Assembly (NCBI RefSeq): GCF_001931685.1
Contig: NZ_MOOY01000005.1
Location: 379,106 to 443,105, forward strand
Length of the DNA stretch: 64,000 nucleotides
Source: Pararhizobium arenae
Lineage (GTDB): Bacteria > Pseudomonadota > Alphaproteobacteria > Rhizobiales > Rhizobiaceae
Direction of reading: 5' to 3'
Each line of letters opens with the position of its first letter. Positions within the stretch are counted from its first letter, which is position 1. Of this stretch, positions 11,100 through 19,751 are shown in pieces. Under the pieces are notes generated by a model that saw nothing but the letters and a program-made list of their open reading frames with translations, did no database searches and had not been told where the DNA came from. The translations under genes were made by a program, and so were the position numbers.

Positions 11100-11202
11100 G
11101 AAAGCGTGTTGCGATCTTTCAGATTTGCTCGTCCGCTTTAGGTTTTTGTTTTTACGCATGTCTTTTAGCAAACCGCGGCACATTTTTGCGAGACATGCTT
11201 TA
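11100..11202 (-). repeat. Dispersed ~100-base repeat, family C (copy 1)
   Basis: Read on the minus strand it begins AGCATGTCTCGCAAAAATG, has GCGGTTTGCTAAAAGACATGC, and ends with AAAGATCGCAACACGCTT. The same order occurs at 25433-25532 and 29037-29132, with a half copy at 58530-58573. The first half is an imperfect inverted repeat (GCATGTC ... GACATGC). No coding capacity is seen. Confidence 0.8.
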
Positions 11203-11220
11203 GGCGGGGCAAATGGTGTG

Positions 11221-11415
11221 AAGCCTTCTCGCGGATCAGAAGCCAATGCACGCCGGAAGCTACATCGCTCTCCACCAGCGTACGCCCGTCCTCATGACAA
11301 AATGGGGAGTATCGATCAAGGCCAGCGGGTCAGTGATTTCGGCCTCTGGCATCACTTGGCCCGGAATTTCCAGAAGAGCTTCTTCGGCGCTGCTTCGCCG
11401 GCCCGCATCGCAGTT
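11221..11415 (-). pseudogene. Decayed duplicate of the tusA / L,D-transpeptidase junction
   Basis: 11221-11338 aligns with the 3' half of tusA at 11681-11798, sharing GCGGATCAGAA, ACCAGCGTA and GCCCGTCCTC blocks. It then jumps to sequence matching the start of tusA and the 3' end of the transpeptidase gene near 11901-11965 (CGGCCTC-GGCATCACTTGGCCC, AATTTCCAGAA). About 105 bases of tusA are missing between these blocks. Substitutions and the deletion break the frame, so no protein is expected. It is an old local duplication or a scar of recombination. Confidence 0.75.
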
Positions 11416-11485
11416 GGGCTCGTTAGAACGCTTCCATTTAACAACGAAGCGCTTTAGGATTTCTGGTCAACAGGAGGAAGCTCAC

Positions 11486-11605
11486 ATGGCCAAGGGTCAG
11501 GTACGAAGCAACAAGGAAACCAGAAAGCCGAAGAAGGACAAGGCAGCTGCCAAGCCTTCCGCGCCCGCTTTGGGATCTCAGGTCAAGGACAGCGGCAAGA
11601 AGTAA
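11486..11605 (+). CDS. Small basic hypothetical protein (39 aa)
   Basis: A 39-residue, Lys-rich protein starting MAKGQVRSNKETRKPKKDK. A strong ribosome site AGGAGGAAG lies seven bases before the ATG. The N-terminal pattern MAKGQxRSNxExRKPKK recurs in small hypothetical proteins of rhizobia as I recall them, which supports a real gene. It sits between the decayed tusA copy and intact tusA, in the opposite orientation. No function is known; a nucleic-acid-binding role is only suggested by the charge. Confidence 0.7.
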   Translation: MAKGQVRSNKETRKPKKDKAAAKPSAPALGSQVKDSGKK

Positions 11606-11678
11606 TGTCCGCCTGAGCGATTTTCCCTCGTCGGAACGTTTCCGGCGAGGTCAAGCACTTCACCGCCGGTCAAGCTGA

Positions 11679-11921
11679 TCAGGCCTTCTTGCGGATCAGA
11701 AAGCGATGACCGCCTATGATCGCACTGCTCTCTACCAGCGTATGCCCGTCCTCGTGGCAAAAATGCGGGATATCGATCACCGCCAGCGGATCGGTCGTCT
11801 CGACCGCGATCAGCGCGCCGGGCGCGAGCAGGCGCATGCGCTTGCGGGTCCTCAAGACCGGCAAAGGGCATTTTAGCCCCTTGAGGTCATAGACCACCGC
11901 CGTCTCGGCCTCCGGCATCAC
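11679..11921 (-). CDS. tusA: TusA-family sulfurtransferase
   Basis: An 80-residue cytoplasmic sulfur-carrier protein. The catalytic Cys is in GLKCPLPVLR, the invariant CPxP motif of the TusA/SirA family, followed by the expected beta strand PGALIAVETTDP. TusA proteins relay persulfide sulfur for tRNA thiolation or molybdenum-cofactor assembly. It overlaps the upstream L,D-transpeptidase gene by four bases, so they are translationally coupled although no functional link is known. A damaged copy lies at 11221-11415. Confidence 0.85.
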   Translation of the reverse strand: MMPEAETAVVYDLKGLKCPLPVLRTRKRMRLLAPGALIAVETTDPLAVIDIPHFCHEDGHTLVESSAIIGGHRFLIRKKA

Positions 11922-13402
11922 TTGGCCCAGAATTTCCAGAAAGGCTTCTTCTGCGGCGCTTCGCCGGTCTGTTCCACAGCGGCTTGTTGCGGGACATTGG
12001 CTCCCGCTGCCGCTTCGCCCTGTAGCGCAGGCGAGGGTGCTGCCGTCTGGGGATCGACCGGCTTTGTCTCTGCGGCAGGCGTCCCGGCAGCCTCGGGAGA
12101 CGCCGCCGCCGTCTGCTCTGCCGGGTTCCCGGCATCTGCGCCGTCTGCTTCCGTCAGGCTGTTCGAAACCGGAGCCGGTTGCGGTTCGGCCACGTCCTTC
12201 GCGCCAAACAGACCCCAGAAACCCTTCTTGGCCGTTGCCGTCTCGACAGAAGCCTGCTCGACCGGGCGCGGCATCGGGTTTTCGGCCGGAACCGGCACGC
12301 TCTTGCCGCCGCGCGTCGCCTTTTCGAGTGCGGCTGTCTGGATTTCGATTGCCTTCTTGGCTTCGGCGAGCTCGGCGCGTTTTGCTTCGAGTTCGGCGAG
12401 GTCTTCAGCCTTCATCAGCTTGCCGGCGTCGATCGAGCGACCGGTCGGCGCATAGGCGAGCTCCTTGCCGACGCGCTCCTTGGCGACGATCGCCTTGCGC
12501 TCGGCCTCGCTCGGCTCGTACCACACCATGCCCTCATATTTTTTGAGCGCCTTGGCGTATTCCTCGTCGTATTTCTTGTTGTAGTTGGCGAGCGCCACCT
12601 GCATGGCGGGCGGCGTCGACATCGCGGGGCATTGGCCGGCCGGATTGAACTTGCCGTCGGTCTGCTGGTTGAAGACGTACTTCTTCTCGCAGATGTTGAC
12701 TTCCGGCGGCCGCTTGGTGATCTCGAACTGGTCGTAGCCTTCCTTCAGCATCTTCCAGAATTCGATATGCGGGCTGTTCTTGTGACGCGCCATGTTTTCG
12801 GCCGTCATGCGGAAGGGCAGGGCCTGCAACTGGATGGTTTTCTGGCCGCCCTTGTAGGCGTCGCGCGCCAGCGCGAAGATTTCCTGCATCTGCTCGTCGG
12901 TCATCGAGTAGCAGCCGGAAGACGAGCAGGCGCCATGGATCATCAGGTTGGTGCCATGGCGGCCATTGGCGGCGTCATAGCGGTTCGGGAAGCCGGTGTT
13001 GATCGCGAGATAGTAGCTGGAATTGGGGTTCATCTGGCCGGGGCTGATCGGGTAGAAACCTTCCGGCGCCTGTCGGTCGCCTTCCTTCACCTTCGGGCCG
13101 AGCTTGCCGGACCAGGCGCAGATCTTGTATTCGCGTAGCTTGGCAAAACGGTTGGTCGCGTCGGCCTTCCAGATCTCGAGCGCGCCTTCTTCCTTGAAGA
13201 TGCGGATCATGATCGGCGACGTCTTGGGCATGTTCGCCGCCTGCATGTTGGAAACGATGCGGCCGGAAAGTTCGTAGGTCGTCTTGTTCTTGACGTTGCG
13301 AAGATCGACTTCCGCCTTGTCGAAGGAATCGAGCGTCTCGTTCGTGCAGCCTGCAAGCAGGGCGGCAACGGCGGCGGTGACGAAGAGATTTCTCAGACGC
13401 AT
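11918..13402 (-). CDS. L,D-transpeptidase lipoprotein (YafK/YkuD family)
   Basis: A ~494-residue lipoprotein: the lipobox AALLAGC puts the acylated Cys at residue 19. The YkuD catalytic motif HGACSSSGCYSM lies at His156 to Cys164. The family cross-links peptidoglycan or attaches or releases outer-membrane proteins; the YafK branch is DpaA-like in E. coli, so the reaction cannot be fixed here. The C-terminal ~200 residues are Ala/Pro/Glu-rich and low in complexity, probably a disordered tail. The start at 13402 (MRLRNLF) is chosen because it gives a proper lipoprotein signal; an ATG at 13432 is possible. Confidence 0.88.
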   Translation of the reverse strand: MRLRNLFVTAAVAALLAGCTNETLDSFDKAEVDLRNVKNKTTYELSGRIVSNMQAANMPKTSPIMIRIFKEEGALEIWKADATNRFAKLREYKICAWSGKLGPKVKEGDRQAPEGFYPISPGQMNPNSSYYLAINTGFPNRYDAANGRHGTNLMIHGACSSSGCYSMTDEQMQEIFALARDAYKGGQKTIQLQALPFRMTAENMARHKNSPHIEFWKMLKEGYDQFEITKRPPEVNICEKKYVFNQQTDGKFNPAGQCPAMSTPPAMQVALANYNKKYDEEYAKALKKYEGMVWYEPSEAERKAIVAKERVGKELAYAPTGRSIDAGKLMKAEDLAELEAKRAELAEAKKAIEIQTAALEKATRGGKSVPVPAENPMPRPVEQASVETATAKKGFWGLFGAKDVAEPQPAPVSNSLTEADGADAGNPAEQTAAASPEAAGTPAAETKPVDPQTAAPSPALQGEAAAGANVPQQAAVEQTGEAPQKKPFWKFWAK

Positions 13403-13629
13403 CGGCAAAAGCCCATTATGAATTACAATCAAACGCCACGATCACGGCAGGCGAAGCACCCGAATCAATACGTGCTTATTCTTCACAACTTATTAACTAT
13501 GCAGGCCCGCCTCATGCCCCGTCATGGCCTGACCTGACGAATATGGCCAAGATTTGACTACAACTCTACTTCAGGCCGTCTTTTCCCACAGTTCCGCGGG
13601 CTGCGTTGCCGACGTGCATCGCAAGACCC

Positions 13630-14583
13630 TCAGAGGTGACGGCCGATATTGAGATATTTCTGCCGGCGGTCCGAGCGCAGCTGCTCGCCATTGCGGCCGG
13701 AAAGCTCGTTCAGCGCATCGGCGATGACCGTGCCGGTGCGCTCGATCACGGCATCCGGATCGCGATGGGCGCCGCCCACCGGTTCGGTAATGATGCCGTC
13801 GATGATGCCCAGCGACTTCAGGTCTTCCGCCGTGATCTTCATGTTGGTCGCGGCTTCCTTGGCGCGGGTGGAATCGCGCCAGAGGATCGAGGCCGCACCT
13901 TCCGGCGAGATCACGCTGTAGATCGCATGCTCCAGCATATAGACGCGGTTGCCGGTCGCGATCGCGATCGCACCGCCCGAGCCGCCTTCGCCGATGACGA
14001 CGGAGATGATCGGCACCTTCACGTTGAGACACATTTCCGTGGAGCGGGCGATGGCTTCCGCCTGGCCGCGCTCTTCCGCGCCGATGCCCGGATAGGCGCC
14101 GGCCGTGTCGATCAGGGTCACCAGCGGCAGGCCGAAACGGTCGGCCATTTCCATCACGCGGATTGCCTTGCGGTAGCCTTCCGGACGGGCGCTGCCGAAA
14201 TTGTGCTTGATCCGCGACTTGGTGTCGTTGCCCTTTTCCTGGCCGATAACGGCGACCGGCGTGCCGCGGAAACGGGCGAGACCGGCCTGGATGGCTTCGT
14301 CGTTGGAAAACTTGCGGTCGCCGGCCAGCGGCGTGAATTCGGTGAAGAGGCCGGCGGCATAGTCGACGAAATGCGGACGCTGCGGATGCCGCGCGACCTG
14401 CGTCTTCTGCCACGGGTTGAGCTTGGAATAGATGTCGACCATCGCTTCGCGCGCACGCACTTCCAACCGGCCGACCTCATCGCTCGTGTCGATGCTCTCG
14501 TCTTCGCCGGCGAGCTTCTTCAGCTCGTGGATTTTGCCTTCGAGATCCGAGATGGGTTTTTCGAAATCGAGGTAGTTGTGCAT
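13630..14583 (-). CDS. accA: Acetyl-CoA carboxylase carboxyltransferase subunit alpha
   Basis: A 317-residue protein matching AccA over its whole length: [18 protein letters not shown] start, [27 protein letters not shown], and the oxyanion-hole loops [13 protein letters not shown] and GEGGSGGA. With AccD it transfers carboxyl groups from carboxybiotin to acetyl-CoA, the first step of fatty-acid synthesis. It lies downstream of xerD on the same strand with a ~70-base gap, a common rhizobial order. Confidence 0.97.
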   Translation of the reverse strand: MHNYLDFEKPISDLEGKIHELKKLAGEDESIDTSDEVGRLEVRAREAMVDIYSKLNPWQKTQVARHPQRPHFVDYAAGLFTEFTPLAGDRKFSNDEAIQAGLARFRGTPVAVIGQEKGNDTKSRIKHNFGSARPEGYRKAIRVMEMADRFGLPLVTLIDTAGAYPGIGAEERGQAEAIARSTEMCLNVKVPIISVVIGEGGSGGAIAIATGNRVYMLEHAIYSVISPEGAASILWRDSTRAKEAATNMKITAEDLKSLGIIDGIITEPVGGAHRDPDAVIERTGTVIADALNELSGRNGEQLRSDRRQKYLNIGRHL

Positions 14584-14652
14584 GAGATACGTTTCCGATC
14601 GTTTTGCTCCCTTGGTCGCGGATGATCGAGTTACCCAAGGGTTCTGGCGGTC

Positions 14653-15606
14653 CTAATCCCGTTTTTTCGCCTGTTTGGCAAGGGGGTGATGATTCTGGAC
14701 GAGCTGGTGAAGCCGCTCTTCCAGCACATGCGTATAGATTTGTGTCGTTGAAATGTCTGAATGGCCAAGCAGTTCCTGCACGGCGCGAAGGTCAGCGCCA
14801 TTGGCGAGAAGATGGCTCGCAAAGGCATGGCGCAGGACATGCGGCGAGATCGTCGCCACCCGGATGCCGGCGCGCGCCGCCAGATCTTTCAGGTCTCGGG
14901 CGAAGACCTGTCGTGGCAGATAGCCGGCCTTGCCGGAAGAGGGGAACAGCCAAGGGCTCTCTTCCGCCTTCTCGTTCGCTGCCGTTTCCGCCGCAAGGGA
15001 CGCGCGATAAGTGGCAACGGCGCTTATCGCGGACCGCGACAGCGGCACCAGCCGCTCCTTGTTACCCTTGCCCTTGATGACAAGGAATCGCCCGTTCTGG
15101 GCGAGCACGCTTGCCGGCAGGGATACGAGTTCGCTGACGCGCATGCCTGTCGCATACAAAAGTTCGATCAGCGCGTGCATGCGCTGCCGGGCAAGCTGGT
15201 TGGGACCGGGCGCCTGCGCCTCGGTTTCGGCGAGCGTGATCAGCTTCGAAACATCGTCGATGCTCAAGACTTTCGGCAGGGACCGCGCCTTCTTCGGTGC
15301 GTCGAGCACGCCGGTCGGATCGTCGCCGCGCAGGCCTTCGGCATAGAGGAACTTGTAGAATTGCCGGAGCGCCGAAAGCCGCCGCGCCTGTGACGAGGCC
15401 ATGAAACCCTGTTGCGAGAGATGGCCGAGATAGGCGCGCAGGTCTTCGGAACTCGCCTCGATCGCCTTGACGCCGCGCGTCTTCAGGAACGAGCAGGCAT
15501 CCTCCAGGTCGCGCTCATAGGAGGCCAGCGTGTTGACGGCAGCGCCACGCTCGGCGCTCATCATTTCCAGGAAGGATTCGACGTGGAGACCGGAAAAATC
15601 GCTCAT
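14653..15606 (-). CDS. xerD: Tyrosine recombinase XerD
   Basis: A 317-residue site-specific recombinase that, with XerC, resolves chromosome dimers at dif. The N-terminal SAM-like core-binding domain (1-100) and the catalytic domain are complete, with Arg156, Lys180, His256, Arg259, His282 and Tyr291 visible ([32 protein letters not shown]). The start at 15606 ([10 protein letters not shown]) overlaps the upstream 49-residue gene by four bases. The genomic setting, not beside an integron or prophage, supports the housekeeping role. Confidence 0.95.
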   Translation of the reverse strand: MSDFSGLHVESFLEMMSAERGAAVNTLASYERDLEDACSFLKTRGVKAIEASSEDLRAYLGHLSQQGFMASSQARRLSALRQFYKFLYAEGLRGDDPTGVLDAPKKARSLPKVLSIDDVSKLITLAETEAQAPGPNQLARQRMHALIELLYATGMRVSELVSLPASVLAQNGRFLVIKGKGNKERLVPLSRSAISAVATYRASLAAETAANEKAEESPWLFPSSGKAGYLPRQVFARDLKDLAARAGIRVATISPHVLRHAFASHLLANGADLRAVQELLGHSDISTTQIYTHVLEERLHQLVQNHHPLAKQAKKRD

Positions 15607-15752
15607 TGCGGTTTGTTGATCCGTTCCGAGGGAATACGGATCGTGACATCCCGTTCCACGGGGTTCACGAAGGTCACCAAAGCCCACATCGTGCCATAGA
15701 TTACGCCCGCAATGACCGCGCAGATGGACAGGAAGCGGAACAGGGTGGGCAT
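15603..15752 (-). CDS. Small single-span membrane protein (49 aa)
   Basis: A 49-residue protein starting [20 protein letters not shown], with one transmembrane helix (residues ~5-28) and a charged C-terminus ending in [17 protein letters not shown] lies just upstream of the ATG at 15752. It overlaps the xerD start by four bases and is probably its operon partner; I recall similar tiny proteins before xerD in other rhizobia. Function is unknown. Confidence 0.75.
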   Translation of the reverse strand: MPTLFRFLSICAVIAGVIYGTMWALVTFVNPVERDVTIRIPSERINKPQ

Positions 15753-15800
15753 TTCAAACTCCTTGGTATGCGCATTCATCATGGCAGGCGATTGTGGCTC

Positions 15801-15918
15801 ACCCCCCTCTGCCCTGTCGGGCATCTCCCCCTCAAGGGGGGAGATTGGCCGGGGCTAGCCTCTCGCTCCCGATCTCCCCCCCTTGAGGGGGAGATGTCAC
15901 GAAGTGACAGAGGGGGGT
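15801..15918. repeat. Paired intergenic palindromes, family A (copy 1)
   Basis: The outer ends ACCCCCCTCTG and CAGAGGGGGGT are inverted. Each half holds a hairpin of ATCTCCCCC/GGGGGAGAT type, and the right half also a GTCACTTCGTGAC-like stem. It separates the divergent xerD and aroK units. The arrangement resembles the RIME mosaic elements known from rhizobia. Confidence 0.85.
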
Positions 15919-16019
15919 AAAGCCGCAGTCACGTATGTCTACCATGGCAAGTCTATATGATCATGCCGCTTTTGAAGTGCAAGAAGAAGGCACTTTGCCG
16001 GTTCACGGGACCCAGTCCC

Positions 16020-16048
16020 TTGACGCTTTCCACCGTTTTGTCGATACC
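16020..16048 (+). promoter_or_regulatory. Candidate aroKB promoter inside the long open frame
   Basis: TTGACG at 16020-16025, a 17-base spacer and GATACC at 16043-16048 fit a housekeeping promoter moderately. It would start RNA near 16055, just before the preferred aroK start, and so argues against the longer frame that opens at 15935. Confidence 0.4.
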
Positions 16049-16075
16049 GGAGCGGAACGGGGAAATGTGACTTCC

Positions 16076-16654
16076 ATGAACGACGTGATCGAACCGGTTT
16101 CCGAGGAGCTCGTGGGGCAGGCCAAGGCCGCTCTTGGCAAGCGCAATCTCGTCTTCGTGGGGCTGATGGGTGCGGGAAAATCGGCAATCGGCCGGCTGAC
16201 GGCGCAGATGCTCGGCATTCCCTTCGTCGATTCCGACCATGAGATCGAACGCGTCTCGCGCATGACGATATCGGAGCTTTTCGCGGCCTACGGCGAAGAG
16301 GAGTTCCGGGCGCTCGAAGCCCGCGTGATCAAGCGTCTTTTGAACACCGGCCCGCGTGTCGTCTCCACCGGTGGCGGCGCCTATATCAACGAGCGCACCC
16401 GCCGGCACATCAAGAGAAACGGCCTGTCGCTGTGGCTGAATGCCGATCTCGATACGCTCTGGGAGCGGGTCAACAAGCGCGATACCCGGCCGTTGCTGAA
16501 GACCGAAAATCCCAGGCAGACGCTCGAAAACCTGATGAAGGCCCGCTACCCGATCTATGCCGAAGCCGATCTCACCGTGCTCTCGCGTGATGTCAGGAAA
16601 GAAGTCATGGTCGAGGAGGTGCTGAAGGCCATCTCCTCCCTGCAGAAGAAGTGA
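16076..16654 (+). CDS. aroK: Shikimate kinase
   Basis: A ~192-residue kinase that phosphorylates shikimate with ATP in the chorismate pathway. Walker A GLMGAGKSAIGR, the shikimate-binding DSDHEIE, FRALE and STGGGA motifs, and the lid Arg in KRDTRPLL are all present. The frame is open to 15935, but the first ~47 residues have no family counterpart and a promoter-like pair lies within them, so ATG 16076 (or GTG 16067) is preferred. Its stop is six bases from the aroB start, so the pair is co-translated. Confidence 0.93.
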   Translation: MNDVIEPVSEELVGQAKAALGKRNLVFVGLMGAGKSAIGRLTAQMLGIPFVDSDHEIERVSRMTISELFAAYGEEEFRALEARVIKRLLNTGPRVVSTGGGAYINERTRRHIKRNGLSLWLNADLDTLWERVNKRDTRPLLKTENPRQTLENLMKARYPIYAEADLTVLSRDVRKEVMVEEVLKAISSLQKK

Positions 16655-16659
16655 GTGCA

Positions 16660-17772
16660 ATGACCCATCGTACCGTTCGCGTCGAACTCGGCGATCGTTC
16701 TTATGATATCCTGATCGGCCCCGGCCTGATCGCGGCCGCCGCCGCAGAGATCACCAAGCGCCTCAAGGGTCGCCGCATGGCCGTGATTACCGATGAGCAT
16801 GTCGCGCCGCTTTATCTCGGCAGCGTCATGGATGGACTGGCCGCCGCCGGCATCGAGGCCGTCAGTGCGGTTCTTCCGGCCGGCGAGAAGACCAAGAGCT
16901 TCGAGCACGTGATCCCCGTCTGCGAAACCATTCTCGGCGCCCGCATCGAGCGCAATGATGCCGTCATCGCGCTCGGCGGCGGCGTCATCGGCGACCTCAC
17001 CGGCTTTGCCGCCGGCATCGTCCGTCGCGGTTCGCGCTTCATCCAGATCCCGACCTCGCTGCTGGCGCAAGTCGATTCCTCCGTCGGCGGCAAGACCGGC
17101 ATCAATTCGCCCCATGGCAAGAACCTGATCGGCGTTTTCCACCAGCCCGATCTTGTGCTTGCCGATACCGATGTGCTGGACACGCTGAGCCCGCGCGAAT
17201 TCCGCGCCGGGTATGCGGAAGTCGCCAAATACGGCCTGATCGACAAGCCGGATTTCTTCGAGTGGCTGGAAAAGAATTGGAAGGCGGTCTTCTCCGGCGG
17301 CGAGGCCCGCATCGAGGCCGTTGCGATCAGCTGTCAGGCAAAGGCCGATGTCGTCGCCGCCGACGAGCGCGAAAACGGTCAGCGGGCGCTGCTTAATCTT
17401 GGCCATACCTTCGGTCATGCGCTCGAAGCCGCCACCGCCTATGACGGCAGCCGGCTGGTGCATGGCGAGGGCGTGTCGATCGGCATGGTGCTCGCCCACC
17501 AGTTTTCTTCGCGCATGAACCTTGCAAGCCCGGACGTCGCCAAGCGCGTCGAGGCCCATTTGCGGGAGGTTGGTCTGCCGACCCGGATGGATGAAATCCC
17601 GGGCACCCTGCCGCCGGCCGAAGTGCTGATGGATGCCATCGCCCAGGACAAGAAGGTCAAGGGCGGCAAGCTCACCTTCATCCTGACGCGCGGCCTCGGA
17701 CAATCCTTCGTCGCCGATGATGTGCCGGCCTCGGAAGTCCTGTCGTTCCTCAAAGAGAAGCACCCGGTATGA
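16660..17772 (+). CDS. aroB: 3-dehydroquinate synthase
   Basis: A 370-residue NAD- and Zn-dependent enzyme converting DAHP to 3-dehydroquinate, step two of the shikimate pathway. NAD motif ALGGGVIGDLTGF, substrate loop IPTSLLAQVDSSVGGKTGIN, and metal ligands in YAEVAKYG, LGHTFGHALE and HGEGVSIG are in place. ATG 16660 is chosen; GTG 16651 overlaps the aroK stop. It overlaps the next gene by four bases, giving an aroK-aroB-corC-like unit. Confidence 0.96.
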   Translation: MTHRTVRVELGDRSYDILIGPGLIAAAAAEITKRLKGRRMAVITDEHVAPLYLGSVMDGLAAAGIEAVSAVLPAGEKTKSFEHVIPVCETILGARIERNDAVIALGGGVIGDLTGFAAGIVRRGSRFIQIPTSLLAQVDSSVGGKTGINSPHGKNLIGVFHQPDLVLADTDVLDTLSPREFRAGYAEVAKYGLIDKPDFFEWLEKNWKAVFSGGEARIEAVAISCQAKADVVAADERENGQRALLNLGHTFGHALEAATAYDGSRLVHGEGVSIGMVLAHQFSSRMNLASPDVAKRVEAHLREVGLPTRMDEIPGTLPPAEVLMDAIAQDKKVKGGKLTFILTRGLGQSFVADDVPASEVLSFLKEKHPV

Positions 17773-19076
17773 CAATCGATGCCTTCCTCGGCTTCTTCGT
17801 CGACAATGGTGTGAGCATCGCGGTCATCGTGGTGTTGATCCTGTTGTCGGCTTTCTTCTCCGGTTCGGAGACGGCGTTGACGGCGGCTTCGCGGGCTCGT
17901 CTGCATGTGCTCGAAGTCAATGGCGACGAGCGGGCAGGCATTGTGACCCACCTTATCCAGCGGCGCGACCGGTTAATCGGCGCGCTGCTGATCGGCAATA
18001 ATCTCGTCAACATTCTCTCGTCTTCGATCGCAACGAGTGTCTTGTTGCGGGTTTTCGGGGCGACCGGCGTTGCCTATGCAACGCTTGGCATGACGGTCAT
18101 TTTGGTGATTTTCGCGGAAGTTCTGCCGAAAAGCTGGGCGATTTCTGCGCCCGACCGCTTTGCCTTGACCGTTGCGCGCCCTGTGCGGTGGGTGGTGCTG
18201 GTGATTGGCCCGTTGTCCAGTCTCGTCAACGGCATCGTGCGCCGGCTTCTTTCCCTGTTCGGCATCAGTCTGTCCCGCGAAACATCGATGCTGACTGCCC
18301 ATGAAGAGCTTCGCGGTGCGGTCGATTTCCTGCATCGGGAAGGCTCGTTCATCAAGGCTGACCGTGATCGGCTGGGCGGCGTGCTCGATCTCGGGGAACT
18401 CGAAGTCTCCGACATCATGATCCACCGCACGTCGATGCGGGCAATCAATGCCGATGAGCCCCCGGAACTGGCCGTGCGCGCCGTGCTGGAAAGCCCCTAC
18501 ACCCGCATGCCCGTCTGGCGCGGCTCGTCGGATAACATCATCGGTGTCGTGCACGCCAAGGACCTGCTGCGTGCCTTGGCGGAGCCCGATGCCGAGCCGG
18601 AAAACATCGATATCGTCAAGATCGCGCAAAAGCCGTGGTTCGTGCCCGATACGACCAATCTCAAGGACCAGCTCAACGCCTTCCTGAAGCGCAAGATGCA
18701 CTTTGCCATCGTCGTCGACGAATATGGCGAGATGCAGGGGCTGGTAACGCTGGAAGATATCCTGGAAGAGATCGTCGGCGATATCGCCGATGAGCACGAC
18801 ATCGCCATCCAGGGCGTGCGCACGGAAGCCGACGGCTCGATCGTCGTCGACGGCAGCGTGCCGATCCGCGACCTGAACCGCGCGCTCGACTGGTCGCTGC
18901 CGGACGAAGAAGCCACCACCGTCGCCGGCCTGGTCATCCACGAATCCCGCAGCATTCCGGAGGAGCGGCAGGCGTTTACGTTCTACGGCAAGCGCTTCAT
19001 CGTCATGAAGCGGGTGAAAAACCGGATCACGCGGTTGCGGATCAGACCGGCGGAAGATTTGCCGGCTGGGGAGTGA
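17769..19076 (+). CDS. HlyC/CorC-family CNNM-CBS membrane protein
   Basis: A 435-residue inner-membrane protein: CNNM/DUF21 transmembrane domain (1-195; SAFFSGSETALTAA signature), two CBS domains (~215-340) and a C-terminal CorC_HlyC domain (to ~425). Such proteins are linked to Mg2+/Co2+ efflux or transport regulation; the old label haemolysin is misleading. It is coupled to aroB by an ATGA overlap, a pairing kept in many alphaproteobacteria without an obvious metabolic reason. Confidence 0.9.
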   Translation: MTIDAFLGFFVDNGVSIAVIVVLILLSAFFSGSETALTAASRARLHVLEVNGDERAGIVTHLIQRRDRLIGALLIGNNLVNILSSSIATSVLLRVFGATGVAYATLGMTVILVIFAEVLPKSWAISAPDRFALTVARPVRWVVLVIGPLSSLVNGIVRRLLSLFGISLSRETSMLTAHEELRGAVDFLHREGSFIKADRDRLGGVLDLGELEVSDIMIHRTSMRAINADEPPELAVRAVLESPYTRMPVWRGSSDNIIGVVHAKDLLRALAEPDAEPENIDIVKIAQKPWFVPDTTNLKDQLNAFLKRKMHFAIVVDEYGEMQGLVTLEDILEEIVGDIADEHDIAIQGVRTEADGSIVVDGSVPIRDLNRALDWSLPDEEATTVAGLVIHESRSIPEERQAFTFYGKRFIVMKRVKNRITRLRIRPAEDLPAGE

Positions 19077-19106
19077 CGTAGTGGTGCTGTTGGAGTTTGC
19101 CGCTCA

Positions 19107-19281
19107 ACCCCCCTCTGTCACTTCGTGACATCTCCCCCTCAAGGGTGGAGATCGGGCCGTGCGGCATTTTCCGGCTCAACCATAATTTCAGCGAATGCCG
19201 AAGTTTTTTATGTCACGAGATCAGTGCGGCATCTGATCTCCCCCCTTGAGGGGGAGATGTCACGAAGTGACAGAGGGGGGT
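19107..19281. repeat. Paired intergenic palindromes, family A (copy 2)
   Basis: Two inverted half-units flank ~90 bases of unrelated sequence. The left half has ACCCCCCTCTGTCACTTCG and the right half the mirror CACGAAGTGACAGAGGGGGG. It lies between the convergent corC-like and bolA genes and may act as a bidirectional terminator. Confidence 0.85.
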
Positions 19282-19319
19282 GAAAGCCGCGAGTTCCAAA
19301 GGAAGCGGAAGAAGCACCC

Positions 19320-19601
19320 TTACCACCGTGTCGCTTCCCCCGGTGCCGACGGCTCCACCGCCAGCGCATGCAATCCGGCATCCAGTTCCGGCTTCAAAAG
19401 CTCGTTGATCGCCCGGTGTCGCGCCACCCGGCTCATGCCCGCAAATGCCGCTGAAACGATCCGCACCCGCATATGGGTTTCGCCGCTTCCGTCGAAACTT
19501 TCCTGATGCCCGGCATGCAGGTGGCTTTCGTTGATCACCATCAGCCGCTCCGGGGCGAAAGCCTCGGTCAGTTTTGCTTCGATAATCTGTTGAAACGACA
19601 T
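19320..19601 (-). CDS. BolA-family protein
   Basis: A 93-residue BolA-like protein with the class II KH-like fold: SHLHAGHQ, HMRVRIVSAAFAGMSRVARHR and the C-terminal LKPELDAGLHALAVE. BolA proteins pair with monothiol glutaredoxins to handle Fe-S clusters and influence stress morphology. The ATG at 19601 follows AACGGGGC; longer in-frame starts have no support. It is divergent from the J-domain gene across 150 bases. Confidence 0.92.
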   Translation of the reverse strand: MSFQQIIEAKLTEAFAPERLMVINESHLHAGHQESFDGSGETHMRVRIVSAAFAGMSRVARHRAINELLKPELDAGLHALAVEPSAPGEATRW

Positions 19602-19751
19602 GATTTGGCCCCGTTCTTCTGGCTTTACCGCAGGGTTGCGCTTCGCGTGCGGCGGGTGGTTCCAGCCGGTGCAAAATAGTCGCAAAGAGCCTGCAACATT
19701 CCGATTTGTCAATTCTTGTTGTGATCCCGCCGACACCCCATAATTAGCGCC

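Noticed and set aside
14653..15606. XerD as a mobile-element integrase
   Set aside because: Length, full-length XerD similarity and the accA/aroKB setting point to the housekeeping recombinase.
16555..17775. Minus-strand frame of 406 codons opposite aroB
   Set aside because: Antisense shadow; no ribosome site or recognisable protein.
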